This document shows, one piece after another, positions 14,401 to 19,470 of a stretch of DNA of 64,000 nt (within the stretch, counting starts at the first letter, position 1; the number at the start of each line of letters is the position of its first letter). Below the pieces are notes generated by a model. It did no database searches. It had not been told where the DNA came from and saw only the letters and a program-made list of their open reading frames with translations. Source of the stretch: BAIKAL-G1 sp943370385 (GTDB taxonomy: Bacteria > Cyanobacteriota > Cyanobacteriia > PCC-6307 > Cyanobiaceae). Position numbers and translations under genes: made by a program. Location of the stretch: positions 124,001 to 188,000 of the forward strand of contig CALRQT020000003.1 of assembly GCA_943370385.1 (NCBI GenBank), given 5' to 3'.

Positions 14401-16042
14401 GCAATGCCTGGGTCGAGGAGTTGCTGAAGACGGGCGCGCCAGAGGCCAGGTTCAGCCTGAATGGTTGCGAAGTGGCGCCATCGGCATTGGTGGCCACCAC
14501 GTTGAACACGTGCTGGCCCGCGCTCGCCGCCGTGGTGGGCGTACCGGAGATCACACCGGTGCTGGGGTCGAGCGATAGTCCGGCGGGCAGCCCCCCGTTT
14601 GTCACGATCGCAAGGTTGTCGATGCTGTGACTGCTGGCGTTCGCGCTGGTGTTGGCCGAGCCCAGGGCGAACTGCCAGTTGGCGCGGTCGGCGGCGTTTA
14701 CCTTGCCGCTCAGGTTCGCGTTTAATACCTGGGCGCCGTCATAGCTGACCGACAGCAGATTGGCCGCATCCAGCTTGATCTGCACCGGCTTGGCCCCGAT
14801 GCCAAAACTGACGGGCGCCGAGGCGATGACCGTGCCATTCCAGCGCACCTCAACGGACGAGGGCACTGTTGTGGTCGTAGCCCCCGCCTTGGTGTAAGCC
14901 TCTAAAAAGCTGACCACGAGGCCGTTGCTGCCGACCATGGAGGTCGCGCTACCTGTGGCGCTGGTGATCGTGCCGTAGTTGAAGCTGGTTCCGCTGGCCG
15001 TAGTACCGCCAACGGTGACATTGCCAGCCGTGTAGTTAAATCGGGCGGTGAAGGAGCCAGGGCTTGAGGCACCTAGCTTAGGCAAGATGAGCGCGCCGTT
15101 GGTGCTAGCGGTGGCCGGGTTAAGCGCAGCCGAACCACCGCTGATTTGGGCGTTGCTGAGGGCCCAATCCGATGGCAGGGTGGTGGAACTACTTTCAAAA
15201 AAGGTTGCTGGAGCGATCGAATACATCGGCGAGCCCGTGGCCGCCACAGCAAACGATCCGGCCACCGTGCGACTGAAATCGGCGCTGGCAGGGCTGGTGA
15301 ACTCGGGCGCCGCCAAGATCAGGCCGGAGTGATCCCAGGCCTGGGAAAAGCGTTCCGTTTGGGCTTTGATGGGCCCGGTTGCATAGCCAAGCGTTAAATC
15401 ACCGCCCTGGGCGGCCGCACCGGTGGGGGTGACGCTGGCAGCCACCGCGGCCCCCGTGAGTGCCGCGAGCCCATCTACAAAGGTCCGCCCTTCAGGCGAT
15501 GCCGCCACGGAGCAGCCATAGAGCAGGATCTCGGCGCCAGGAGCCAGGTGCTGGCGCCAGGCGGCCATCTGAGCATCCCTCTCCTCAAGGGTGGCATTGC
15601 TGATCCGTTGACCCGCCAGGAGCAACGCGCCCGGTTCGCCGTGGCTGATGACGCGAACGACCGAGGCGCCCGGATGGGCGGCCAGGGCAGCGCCGATCTG
15701 GCCAATCCCATCGCGGCCAGCCTCCAGCACCACCACCCGCGCGCCGGCGAGCTCCTCTGGCGGCACCGAGCCGGCGAGCTCGGGGCTGAGCAGCACCAAG
15801 TCGAACGGGTCGCCGGCTGGCGGTGGCGCCGCAACCGGCCCTGGCTTGGGGGCCAGGGTGGGGACCGGCTTGGCTACCGCACCGCCAAGGCTGGCGACAG
15901 GCCGACGCGAGACCGTGCCAGCCCGGCTAGGGCCCGTGACCGGGGCAGAGAACGTCGCAGTCTGGCCGACAGCACCAGTGCTCTTACTGCCGGGGAACGC
16001 GGTAACGGCCACAGAAATTGACTTATGATTATTAAGAGCCAC
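1..16042 (-). CDS. Giant DUF4347 / WG-repeat / He_PIG / cadherin-like surface protein (3' end outside window)
   Basis: One frame on the minus strand stays open from about 16042 to the left edge, over 5,340 codons. I confirmed the phase at about 15000, 13990, 8990, 1106 and at the first bases. Order from the N-terminus: low-complexity lead, DUF4347, two jelly-roll segments, four blocks of WG repeats separated by He_PIG spacers, five tandem He_PIG modules, then cadherin-like modules with NDAP linkers and one C-type-lectin-like domain. There is no Sec signal peptide. That fits type I secretion, whose signal would lie at the C-terminus outside the window (inference). The start is uncertain: GTG at 16042 or GTG at 16012; a stop lies in frame near 16096 and there is no ATG between. 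Proteins of this build are known as giant cyanobacterial surface proteins; adhesion or cell-surface function is inferred. Confidence 0.93.
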   Translation of the reverse strand, partial: MALNNHKSISVAVTAFPGSKSTGAVGQTATFSAPVTGPSRAGTVSRRPVASLGGAVAKPVPTLAPKPGPVAAPPPAGDPFDLVLLSPELAGSVPPEELAGARVVVLEAGRDGIGQIGAALAAHPGASVVRVISHGEPGALLLAGQRISNATLEERDAQMAAWRQHLAPGAEILLYGCSVAASPEGRTFVDGLAALTGAAVAASVTPTGAAAQGGDLTLGYATGPIKAQTERFSQAWDHSGLILAAPEFTSPASADFSRTVAGSFAVAATGSPMYSIAPATFFESSSTTLPSDWALSNAQISGGSAALNPATASTNGALILPKLGASSPGSFTARFNYTAGNVTVGGTTASGTSFNYGTITSATGSATSMVGSNGLVVSFLEAYTKAGATTTTVPSSVEVRWNGTVIASAPVSFGIGAKPVQIKLDAANLLSVSYDGAQVLNANLSGKVNAADRANWQFALGSANTSANASSHSIDNLAIVTNGGLPAGLSLDPSTGVISGTPTTAASAGQHVFNVVATNADGATSQPFRLNLASGAPVFSNSSTQALLPGVPSAIAIAAAGSAGPTTYSVAPQTLISTPLANDLDLPTGAYINGSSRFNNGAIELTQNTNNQTSFVQFLGQGEQNPTAFTASFNYKVGGGTTVGGGGISFNYGNPGDNGKGLRVSITELPTNATTNANLQVSVWWNTTKVGETTIANPFTSALYSSNNPYLPVKIAMSAEGRPQVWVNNVLAFDTGNVTGWQTVDKSLWAFGFTGTTGASNNNFHTINNVVIGSNGVLPPGLSLNPNTGVISGQLGIGTAVDPYVNVTATNAAGSTTQLIKLDVNPSNTLPGQRPGTGTSLGGPDALGATGEQFRNLSAFAALTTDGQVKVWGNTLNGGLQADAPAGTGYTLITSNERAFAALKNDGSIVSWGFSANGATGEPTGTGYQMISASRDAFAAIKNDGSIVAWGNTANGGSFGTISTSSPTGTGYLRIFANGGGFTAQKSDGTIRAWGNSSSIGSGAPPVPPTTNFTRVTANGYQASTNSFGAFAGLDSKGSIITWGSTATAPTAGKPNSSGWQDIVPTAKAFAAIDSNGTIAAWGDSAFGGGSTSTSPTLTYLKAPTDSGYRQLYGNSSAFVAVRQDGSLAAWGNSTNGGSGAPTGTGYTQVYSTLNSFAALKADGSISVWGSALEGGNTTVAPAATATGYTNLFSSQGAFAALKGDGSVSVWGDTSMGGTGGPTGTGWTEITSSGTAFAARKTDGSLYSWGSSLTGGTGAPTASTYLTVQSPTLAKPYFPQAAGAPVNLAMNQTVPSQLFLGIQGDGLNFTITNGTLPAGLKLDAATGWIHGNPAEPGTFPLTINATSAAGSVTQTYTLRVESSLLPNQRQGTGAVYSIGSGTEVVNSGAYAGLTANGSIYAWGQGLVGGTGAPTGTGYTQITSNYEAYAALKVDGSISAWGKSTSGGTGSSGVPTGTGYTKIYASRSAFAALKTDGSITAWGDTFFGGSGAPSGTGFTKIYTNNLSFAAQKADGSITVWGANLGGNTPTGSGYTSITPNFDAYAALKSDGSITAWGGTAWGASAAPAGTGYAKIFASPNAYAALKNDGSIAVWGATATGGTNAPTGTGFVDIWSSGTGFAALKSDGSIVSWGASGANGTATPSGTGFTQVFSTSGSFAALKADGSIVSWGATDSGGSGAPMGTGYTTIYSSQKAFAALKADGSITTWGHSNFGGSGAPAGTGYTQIFSRSSSFAAMKADGTVSVWGPATQTAKWSSLVPLGSIQNATAVVPAREFGLTGNLPAARNGTLLATQALGLNGTAAYQVGANNGLGLGSAITAGSLPDGLSLNVATGYLEGTATKSGTSNFTVTTYNGSGQSSQAYSLTVTGSSTSTAAPTFSTAKPIGYANYAIGKPASYDLSAVATPTTVPLNYSRIAGTLPPGMTLKTNGTVDGTPTTPGTYQFTLAASDSKGVATQTFTIEVSGDTPNQRPGQYPAIAAGSSGSQGINESAFAALRPNGSIITWGDSAAGGAGATGVPTDLGYVQIAQTNKAFAGLRYDGAIQSWGDTASGGLGAPTDSGYTRLFSNGSAFAALKANGSIVSWGADNAGGSGEPTDTGYSQIFTNSESMVALKADGSLVAWGNSATGGSSAPTGTGFVTITANATAFAALKGDGSLWAWGNSTNGGLQPTLPTNNSYTAIYSNPNGFAALRADGTIATWGNTLAGDVAFTGGNNFVSIASNSGAFAALRADGTVTAWGNSLKGGTGTSGTGFTALYSTDSAFTGLKADGSMASWGDKAAGGINTPAGTGYITIVSNPQAFTALKNDGKVYSWGNANSGGNAKAPPDSGFTQVFSNKYSFVGQKTDGSLVAWGNSSFGGSGVPTATGLTVSSARAAIPYQPAGTSGDLPTAFLGKPIGADGGAGPAAYQVGANSQGSYSRISAGALPGGLYLDPATGFLAGTPAGLPGTYSFTVTTTSAVDSTGQAYTLDVKDPLAVMLPNQRVGSGASFSNGTGQSARNQTAFAALKTDGSITAWGDSTAGGSGAPIGTGFTQIYSSGSAFAALKADGSITAWGSTSAGGTGAPAGTGYTQIYSTGSAFAALKADGSITTWGDANDGGTGGATGTGFTQMYASGRAFAALQANGAITAWGDANYGGTGAPTGTGYTQVYSTGSAFTALKADGSLTAWGSNSSGGTGAPTGTGYTQVYSTGSAFTALKADGSITAWGNTANGGSGAPVAAGFKQVFSNTNAFAALNANGTITAWGSSLHGGTGAPGTSGYREIYSTGSAFAALKADGSISAWGDGTAGGTGAPTVSVTGFTKIYSSQGAFAALKADGSITAWGNNAFGGSGAPAGSGFTQIYSNGSAFAAQKADGSISVWGSAANGGSGAPAGSFATVQSALVSDPEFAAFPANSALSTKANLPFFANLGAQGVGSRYEIAVGKLPTGLTLDPTTGVVSGIPSAPGSYSFILAASNPAGVDTQVFNLVVEASAAPNFTSADKITVTTGTLSAFTVVATGTPAPTYSVSAGTLPSGVTLDATTGVLKGIPAAGSGGVIDLTISATNTVASTNQAFKLFVNQAPGITSAPSNTIETGKSGSFNFIASGYPAPTFTTNGPLPTGVTLTSTGELSGTPAAGSGGVYVFTVVAGNNVGNSSNQSYTLTVNALPTFTSATSSGSAFVKDQSGSFIVAATGFPTTVTYGLAAGSNPLPAGVTLDSTTGVLSGTPTAGGGAYTITLEASNGAGRTNQTFTANVGEAPVITSAASGSFNPGTAGSFSFTASGFPAPSFSVTKGELPPGVSLDASTGLLSGTLAAGSGGDYRFTVTASNGIATATKDFTLSSGVLPATALKILAPSGVVSGSINTVSVQAVDANGNVDKTATGTVTLEASGAGSLDKAGSSGALTANLTDGVATFTGLVYRASGDGESFTLKASSGSLSSAAQQPIVADVVATKLEIQGTPSITTLKSGDPGILSGLRLVGVDASGVIDKQWLAGGRVQLSLTGAGNVPLGGVVGALALANGSALGVTDTSTTTITLDSNAIGSDGSIDLGALQLTYTNDPSGSDTEALALKAERLSGPGPAPKPALSSTLTSSSSIRANTAPSLGLGTGTPAFIEAGGILNATPGTGPVAVAPNAELSDTEQTNFASLTLVITNGQAGDLLDLSSPPTGLKANYDPSTGTLRITGNASVADYQAALRAVTYANTSENPDASNRTIAVTVNDGEPINSSTTVNQTITVTAVNDAPTLGALAAITATEDTPLTLNLSGLAPADADAEATPLTLRLQVSQGSLKASGGAGVNVSGSSGAELVVVGSASSLRAYLQSSNPVQFIPEAQANGAMTLNYSLDDGLAAPTTGSTTINVAAVNDPAIFSGVPAAGSVARLRHGEPTSLRSLIGNTPISVDDLDLAEYSNSRTTQLTLDVTNANLGGLSDGAHSGGAMLTISPAPASRWVVTGTLDEINRLLADSAITLRSTKPGAVDLSLNLNDGSGSTTTAGLQFQAVSDPGLNYISGNANRTISAGFGESLGFLSITDPDALSAPQTFTLTISDPNPVSGTELYGLSDGDSTVDGIQLTGTATQINAQLQDARYRAAALGGSTRTLSLSNGLAPPIISTVSFTAINSPPTLNQIGTLNGAKEDQPFAISFADLAAIADEADPGGSVEGFVVKVVSSGSLRIGSNKSVATSWLQGTNDKITPTLNAYWTPAPNANSTGSNALNAFEVTALDNSGAESISAKTVTVVVDPVNDAPTFSLVPSIDTGVSTGISSALVDFTVADVDGDALTLTLSPVNGTIGGLHDANTSRDGIQLTGSANDINRDVAKATFTATSDGNASINLTLEDGGTVLATESYSFTAKKVNSLPSLSSPGSRRPITTNLAASLNGYIAVSDADTDQTLTLTLTPTGGVFRNLADANPSTTNQIELSGTVAEINDALEDGFFVAGASGNASIAVSVNDGIDTANANYTLYASNAAPTLSPVNALGGGKEDQALSISFGDLLAASNAADSNGSVTAFEVTEFDSTIGTLMIGVSIWSTNNKTIDADHAAIWTPKPNLNGIPMAAVFKIKAIDNDGLSSTAAVDVAINVAAVNDAPVLSTINGTYPYAGVNEDTATIGVTVADLLGGTSNRASDPDTVSSASIGIAISGATGLGTWQYSTTNGSSWSAWTPVGTVATSAALILDRNNSQVRYVPAGSGSESGVNAPTLAFHAWDGSDGSPVGTKVDVSSTGGSSAFSSATNTASVTVSAVDDPLTLSLSRPTTTNNGTAAAITYQELDLDGITGNDLLLLDSGLTLNDPDSDQRLSAVKLLINSGLVAAEDRLELQGSTTPSSSVVSGDTILTSYRSFTVGSGPAIEVKAKYNQTTGVLDLSTTGANTEAFWQEVLRNVGYRNTSNAPTTTLGSQARVLQVEMLADNMFVRREAGMPHFYKYVSDSGISWTDAKRDAALLNYGGMKGYLATITSGDENTFLYNLLPANAWIGASDGPTEGTWKWETGPEAEAGTVFWSGASNGTPVGGNYANWDSGEPDNQGAVIYRTQIYYESWDWLEWYPKERQVPNGHRPEDYAQISSSDGQWNDFENTSSPGGYLVEFSSPTVADVTFGKTFNLSIQAGNDAPILNSPAVTLTPIAEDAVGNSNAGQQISTFILSTINDFDSPSALEGVAITGLSSGNGTWQYRLDTNGNWLAMGSLSDKSSLLLRPTDWVRFLPDGENGTSASFTYRAWDQSRGSGRQGTLVDTSENGGSAEFSDDSNIARITVTAVNDAPVWNSSTAIDLGTISGSDPSNPGVLVSALVASGSDPDSGAPALGAALVGLNEIVGINDIGNWEVSTDNGGHWIALSGVSTSSARLLAPTDRLRFAPIGAVGGTVTLDLRL
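895..1375 (-). other. C-type-lectin-like domain inside the cadherin-like array
   Basis: The frame reads HFYKYV, SWTDAK, GYLATITS, NAWIGASD, WKWETG, WDSGEPDN, EDYAQ, WNDF and GGYLVEF in order. These are the conserved steps of a C-type-lectin fold (WIGL-like, W-W-G, GEPN-like, ED-A, WND). Here EPD replaces the sugar-specificity EPN motif. The usual disulfide cysteines are absent, as in many bacterial CTL-fold domains. Confidence 0.75.
6090..7310 (-). repeat. Five tandem He_PIG (putative Ig) modules
   Basis: Five consecutive ~80-residue modules each end in LPxGVTLDxxTGVLSG-P followed by a GSGG-Y-FTVxASN strand. This is the He_PIG signature. They join the WG blocks to the cadherin-like C-terminal half. 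Confidence 0.8.
7400..8545 (-). repeat. WG-repeat block 4 (about 10 units, most uniform)
   Basis: About ten units of ~38 residues, the most alike of the four blocks (AFAALKADGSITAWG, then GGTGAPTGTGYTQ and IYSTGS). It is preceded by a PNQRVGSG linker. The low divergence suggests the most recent amplification or gene conversion (inference). Confidence 0.88.
8940..10080 (-). repeat. WG-repeat block 3 (about 10 units)
   Basis: About ten units of ~37-41 residues, preceded by a PNQRPGQ linker and He_PIG-like spacers (about 10700-10100). The core alternates AFAALR and AFTALK with WGN or WGD. Confidence 0.85.
10790..11885 (-). repeat. WG-repeat block 2 (about 10 units)
   Basis: About ten units of ~36-41 residues with the same A-[FY]-AALK-DGSI-WG core, preceded by a PNQRQGTG linker and an He_PIG spacer at about 12230-11950. 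The last unit is cut short after WGPATQT, where the next spacer begins. Confidence 0.85.
12235..13480 (-). repeat. WG-repeat block 1 (about 10 units)
   Basis: About ten degenerate units of roughly 38-48 residues with the core FAALK-DGSI-WG followed by GG-GAPTGTGY. It is introduced by a PGQRPGTG linker. This is the most divergent of the four blocks; units 4-6 carry insertions. The units resemble RCC1-type propeller blades in their G-x-WG core but are shorter. Confidence 0.85.
13735..15215 (-). other. Two jelly-roll (L-type lectin-like) segments with He_PIG spacers
   Basis: Two similar beta-rich segments (about 15210-14600 and 14290-13735) share the same order: a FNY strand, a V-WN strand, a K-V-I-K-L/M strand and a closing D/H-x-IDN or H-TINN strand. 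This resembles concanavalin-A/L-type lectin jelly rolls. Each is followed by an He_PIG motif (LPxGLSLxPxTGVISG). The jelly-roll call is by pattern only and no sugar-binding residues were verified. Confidence 0.45.
15320..15815 (-). other. DUF4347 domain of the giant protein
   Basis: About residues 76-240 of the giant protein. It has the family hallmarks: a predicted strand ending in ISHGEPG, a later LYGCSVA motif, and a TGAAVAAS segment followed by GGDLTLG. Counting from the GTG at 16042, the SHG histidine is about residue 134 and the YGC cysteine about residue 177. DUF4347 usually sits at the N-terminus of large repeat proteins; its function is not established. Confidence 0.85.
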
Positions 16043-16271
16043 TTTACACAGGACGCGGCGAAACTGCTCCCAAAAGGTGGGCAAATCAACCCATCACTGC
16101 AGCGTGGCAGCCCCTGCGATGCATCTCGCCCTAGACAGCAATTAGCCGAATTTCGCAAAATGAACATCAATATTGTAATAACTTGCCATCCAGATTCGCT
16201 TTCTTTTTACGTTGTCAATCCATGGACCCTGATAGGATCAATCAAAAAATTGCTTGGCGCCCTAGCCCCCT

Positions 16272-16889
16272 ATGGTCGACGTCGTGACGCAGCAGAGACG
16301 GGTCCTTAATGTGGGCGGCCAGTCCCGGGGAATCCAACTCCCTAGCCCCTACGCCACGTTTGAGCAGGTTCTGCTTGATCTCGATCCCACGGTTGGGGCC
16401 GATATCGTGCTCGACGTGAGAGAGCTCACCAGCCTGGAGCCCCAGCAATTTGATGCGGTGTATTGCTCCCACAACCTCGAGCATGTGCGCCAGCACGAAG
16501 TGCCCGTGGTGCTGGCCGGTTTTCGCCATGTGCTCAAGCCCGGCGGCCTGGCCCACATCATCGTGCCCGATCTGCAGGAGCTGATGCTCGCCTGCGTGCA
16601 GCAGGGCATCGACCTCGATGGCCTGCTCTACGAATCGCCCATGGGCCCGATCACACCCCTCGATGTGCTCTATGGCCACGGCGGCATGATCGCCCAGAGC
16701 GGCCAGGATTATTACGCCCCTCGTACCGGCTTCAGCCGCCGCACCCTGGCCAATGTGGTGGAAGCCAGTGGCTTCAGCCCGATGTTCTGCCAGCAGGGCA
16801 ACCTGGAGCTCAACCTGATCACCTTCAACGGCGATCCCGACCCCGAGCTCGCTGCCCTGTTTGATCTGCCCCTCAACGCCCCGGGCTGA
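16272..16889 (+). CDS. Class I SAM-dependent methyltransferase (type 11 like)
   Basis: A 205-residue protein. It has LNVGGQ near residue 15 in place of the usual D/E-x-GxGxG loop, then LLDLDP, DIVLDVREL, FDAVYCSHNLEHV (post-I/IV motifs, residues ~57-72) and LKPGGLAHIIVPD (motif V). This is the pattern of small methyltransferases in sugar-modifying clusters. The substrate is unknown. It is followed after 25 bp by the GT41 gene on the same strand, so the two are probably co-transcribed. The 230 bp upstream separates it from the divergent giant gene and is AT-rich, likely holding both promoters. Confidence 0.8.
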   Translation: MVDVVTQQRRVLNVGGQSRGIQLPSPYATFEQVLLDLDPTVGADIVLDVRELTSLEPQQFDAVYCSHNLEHVRQHEVPVVLAGFRHVLKPGGLAHIIVPDLQELMLACVQQGIDLDGLLYESPMGPITPLDVLYGHGGMIAQSGQDYYAPRTGFSRRTLANVVEASGFSPMFCQQGNLELNLITFNGDPDPELAALFDLPLNAPG

Positions 16890-16914
16890 GCCGCCACCCG
16901 ATCCATCCCCCGCC

Positions 16915-19470
16915 ATGGCCATCGATCCCAGGGGCCCCCTGGCCCTAGCGATTGCCCTTCATCAGCAGGGTCAGCTAGAGCAGGCGCGCCAGGGCTATGG
17001 GTCGATCCTGAGGGGAGATCCTGGCAACGCTGCGGCCCATCACTACCTGGGGTTGCTGGAGCACCAGAGTGGAAACCCCATGGCTGCGCTGCCGCACCTG
17101 CGCACAGCGGTGCAAGGGGAACAGGCTCAGGCTTTCTATTGGGTGAACCTGGGCAACCTGCTCAAGGATCTGCAGCGGCCCCAGGAGGCCGAGGAGGCCT
17201 ACCAGCGCGCCCTGGCCCTAGAACCCGACGACGCCCTGGCGCTCTACAACCTGGGCCATCTCTACCAGCTCTATGGCCGCTGGAGCGAGGCGGCCGCCCG
17301 CTTTGGCCAGGCCACAGCCGCCCAGGCCGACTTTGTGCTCGCCTGGCAGAAGCTCGCCGCCATGGAGCTGCGCGCCAACAGGCGCGACCAGGCCTTAGCG
17401 GCGGCCGAACGGGCCGTGGCCCTGGCGCCCGATGACGCGGCGAGCTGGTTTCACCTGGCGGATGCCCTGGGGCGCTTCGCCCGTTGGCCCGAGTCCCTCC
17501 AGGCCTTAGAGCGCTGCCTTGCCTTGCAACCGCAGTTTCCCGAGGCGTGGAACAACCTGGGGTTAGCACGCAAAAACCAAGGGGACCTAGCCGGGGCGAC
17601 GGCGGCCTTTGAGACCGCCCTGCAGCAGGCCCCGCCCAGCGATCCGGCCAACGCCTCGATGGCGGCCGAAACCTGCGCCAACCTGGCCCAGCTAGAGCTC
17701 GATGGCCACCACCTCCAGGCCGCCGCCCAGTGGAGCGAGCGGGCGCTGGCCTTGGATGCCCGCAACGCCCAGGTGCAGTTCACCCGGGGCAACGTGCTCA
17801 ATGCCTTGGGGCAGTACGAGCAGGCGGCCTCAGCCCTGCGCCTGGCCTTAGAACTCCAGAGCGATTTTCCAGAGGCGCTCAACAACCTCGGCAACATCCT
17901 GCTCAACCTGCGGCGCCACAGCGAGAGCATTGCCATCTTTGAACGGGCCATTTCCCAGCGCAGCGATTACGCCGAGGCCCTAGCCAACCTGGCCAATGCC
18001 CAGCGCGAAGCCAGCTTTCCCGACCTGGCCGAACAGGCCCTGCTGGAAGCGATTCGCATCAATCCCGAGTTCGCCGCTGCCCACTCCAACCTCGGCAACG
18101 CCTATTTCGACCAAGGGAAAGTAGATCTAGCCCTGGAGAGCTACCACCGCGGCATCGACCTGGGCCAGGACGATCGCGATTTTGTACCCAACTATCTATT
18201 CGCCCTCAACTACAGCCCCAGCGCCAGCGATGCCCACCTGGCCGCCGAGGCAAGGCGCCTGGCCCAGGCCAAATTCGACTCCCTAGGTAGCGAGGCCCTA
18301 GGCAGCGAGCCCGTTGCCCTTGCACCAGCAGCGATCGGCGCGCGCCGGCTGCGGCTGGGTTATGTGTCGCCCGATTTCTGGATGCATCCGGTGGCGCGGT
18401 TCCTGCTGCCGGTGCTGGAGCACCACGACCACAACCAGTTTGAGATCTTCGCCTATTCGTCGCGCTATCTCAAAGATGGCTTCACCACCGAGATCGCCAA
18501 GCGGGTGGAGCACTGGCGCGATGTCCACCAGCTCGACGATGGCGCCCTGGCCGAGCAGATCCGCGCCGATGGCATCGACCTGCTGATCGACCTCACCATG
18601 TATGCCCGCGATTGCCGTCCGGGCCTGTTTGCCCGCAAGCCGGCACCGGTGCAGATCACCTACCTGGCCTATGTGGGCACCACCGGCCTGGCCGCCATGG
18701 ATTACCGCATCACCGATGCAGTGCTCGATCCGCCCGAGGGTGGGCCGCTGCCCTTCAGCGAGCAGCCCCTGCGCCTGCCGCGCTGCTGGTGGAGTTTTGC
18801 CGTGCCGCCGCCGGTGGTGGCCATCCCCGAGGTGGTGCCACCCCCCTGCACCGGCAGTGGCGTGATCAGCTTTGGCAGCCTGAATAACTTCGTGAAGGTG
18901 AACGAAGGGCTGCGCGAGCTGTGGGCCCAGCTGGTGGCCAGCGTGCCCGGCTCGCGGTTGGTGCTGCACATCAAGGAAACCCGGGCCCGCCTGGGCTTGC
19001 TGGAGTTCTTCGCCGAGCGCGGGGTTTCTATCGATCGAATCAGCCTGATCGGCTATCAGAGCGGGCCCGATTACATGGCCACCTACGGCCAGATCGACAT
19101 CGCCCTCGACACCTCCCCCTTTGCCGGCGGCACCACCAGCTTCGATGCCCTCTGGATGGGCGTGCCCCTAGTGACCCTGGCCGGCGAGCGCAGCTCCAGC
19201 CGCGGCGGCGCCAGCATCCTCACCAGCCTGGGCCGGCCCGATTGGATCGCCCGCAGCCCCGAGGACTACATCGCCATCGCCCAACGCCTCGCCGCCGATC
19301 CCCAAGCTCTGGCGACAATCCGCAGCGGCCTGCGCGCCGAACTGCAGGCCTCGCCCCTGATGGATAACGCCGGCTTCACCCGGGAGCTCGAATCGCTCTA
19401 CCGGCAGGCGTGGGAGCAGGGGAGTCGGAGCGGTGCCGCACCAGGCGCAGGCACTGAGGTGCTGGTGTGA
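16915..19470 (+). CDS. TPR-domain O-GlcNAc-transferase-like glycosyltransferase (GT41)
   Basis: An 851-residue protein. Residues ~1-430 are TPR units (about a dozen, with A-x-NLG and ALAL-P patterns). Residues ~460-830 form an OGT/SPINDLY-type GT41 domain: LGYVSPDFWMHPV with the conserved histidine, IDLLIDLTMYA, RKPAPVQITYL, GTTGLAAMDY, FGSLNNFVK and DTSPFAGGTTSFDALWMGVP. Eukaryotic OGT adds GlcNAc to Ser/Thr; the substrate here is unknown. The ATG at 16915 matches the start of the TPR region; a TTG at 16861 would overlap the upstream gene. Its stop overlaps the ATG of the next gene (TGATG), so translation is probably coupled. The neighbouring giant Ser/Thr-rich protein is a possible target (inference). 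Confidence 0.92.
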   Translation: MAIDPRGPLALAIALHQQGQLEQARQGYGSILRGDPGNAAAHHYLGLLEHQSGNPMAALPHLRTAVQGEQAQAFYWVNLGNLLKDLQRPQEAEEAYQRALALEPDDALALYNLGHLYQLYGRWSEAAARFGQATAAQADFVLAWQKLAAMELRANRRDQALAAAERAVALAPDDAASWFHLADALGRFARWPESLQALERCLALQPQFPEAWNNLGLARKNQGDLAGATAAFETALQQAPPSDPANASMAAETCANLAQLELDGHHLQAAAQWSERALALDARNAQVQFTRGNVLNALGQYEQAASALRLALELQSDFPEALNNLGNILLNLRRHSESIAIFERAISQRSDYAEALANLANAQREASFPDLAEQALLEAIRINPEFAAAHSNLGNAYFDQGKVDLALESYHRGIDLGQDDRDFVPNYLFALNYSPSASDAHLAAEARRLAQAKFDSLGSEALGSEPVALAPAAIGARRLRLGYVSPDFWMHPVARFLLPVLEHHDHNQFEIFAYSSRYLKDGFTTEIAKRVEHWRDVHQLDDGALAEQIRADGIDLLIDLTMYARDCRPGLFARKPAPVQITYLAYVGTTGLAAMDYRITDAVLDPPEGGPLPFSEQPLRLPRCWWSFAVPPPVVAIPEVVPPPCTGSGVISFGSLNNFVKVNEGLRELWAQLVASVPGSRLVLHIKETRARLGLLEFFAERGVSIDRISLIGYQSGPDYMATYGQIDIALDTSPFAGGTTSFDALWMGVPLVTLAGERSSSRGGASILTSLGRPDWIARSPEDYIAIAQRLAADPQALATIRSGLRAELQASPLMDNAGFTRELESLYRQAWEQGSRSGAAPGAGTEVLV

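Noticed and set aside
16242..16922. Minus-strand open frame over the methyltransferase
   Set aside because: It covers the methyltransferase on the opposite strand, has no motif, and the plus frame has all methyltransferase steps.
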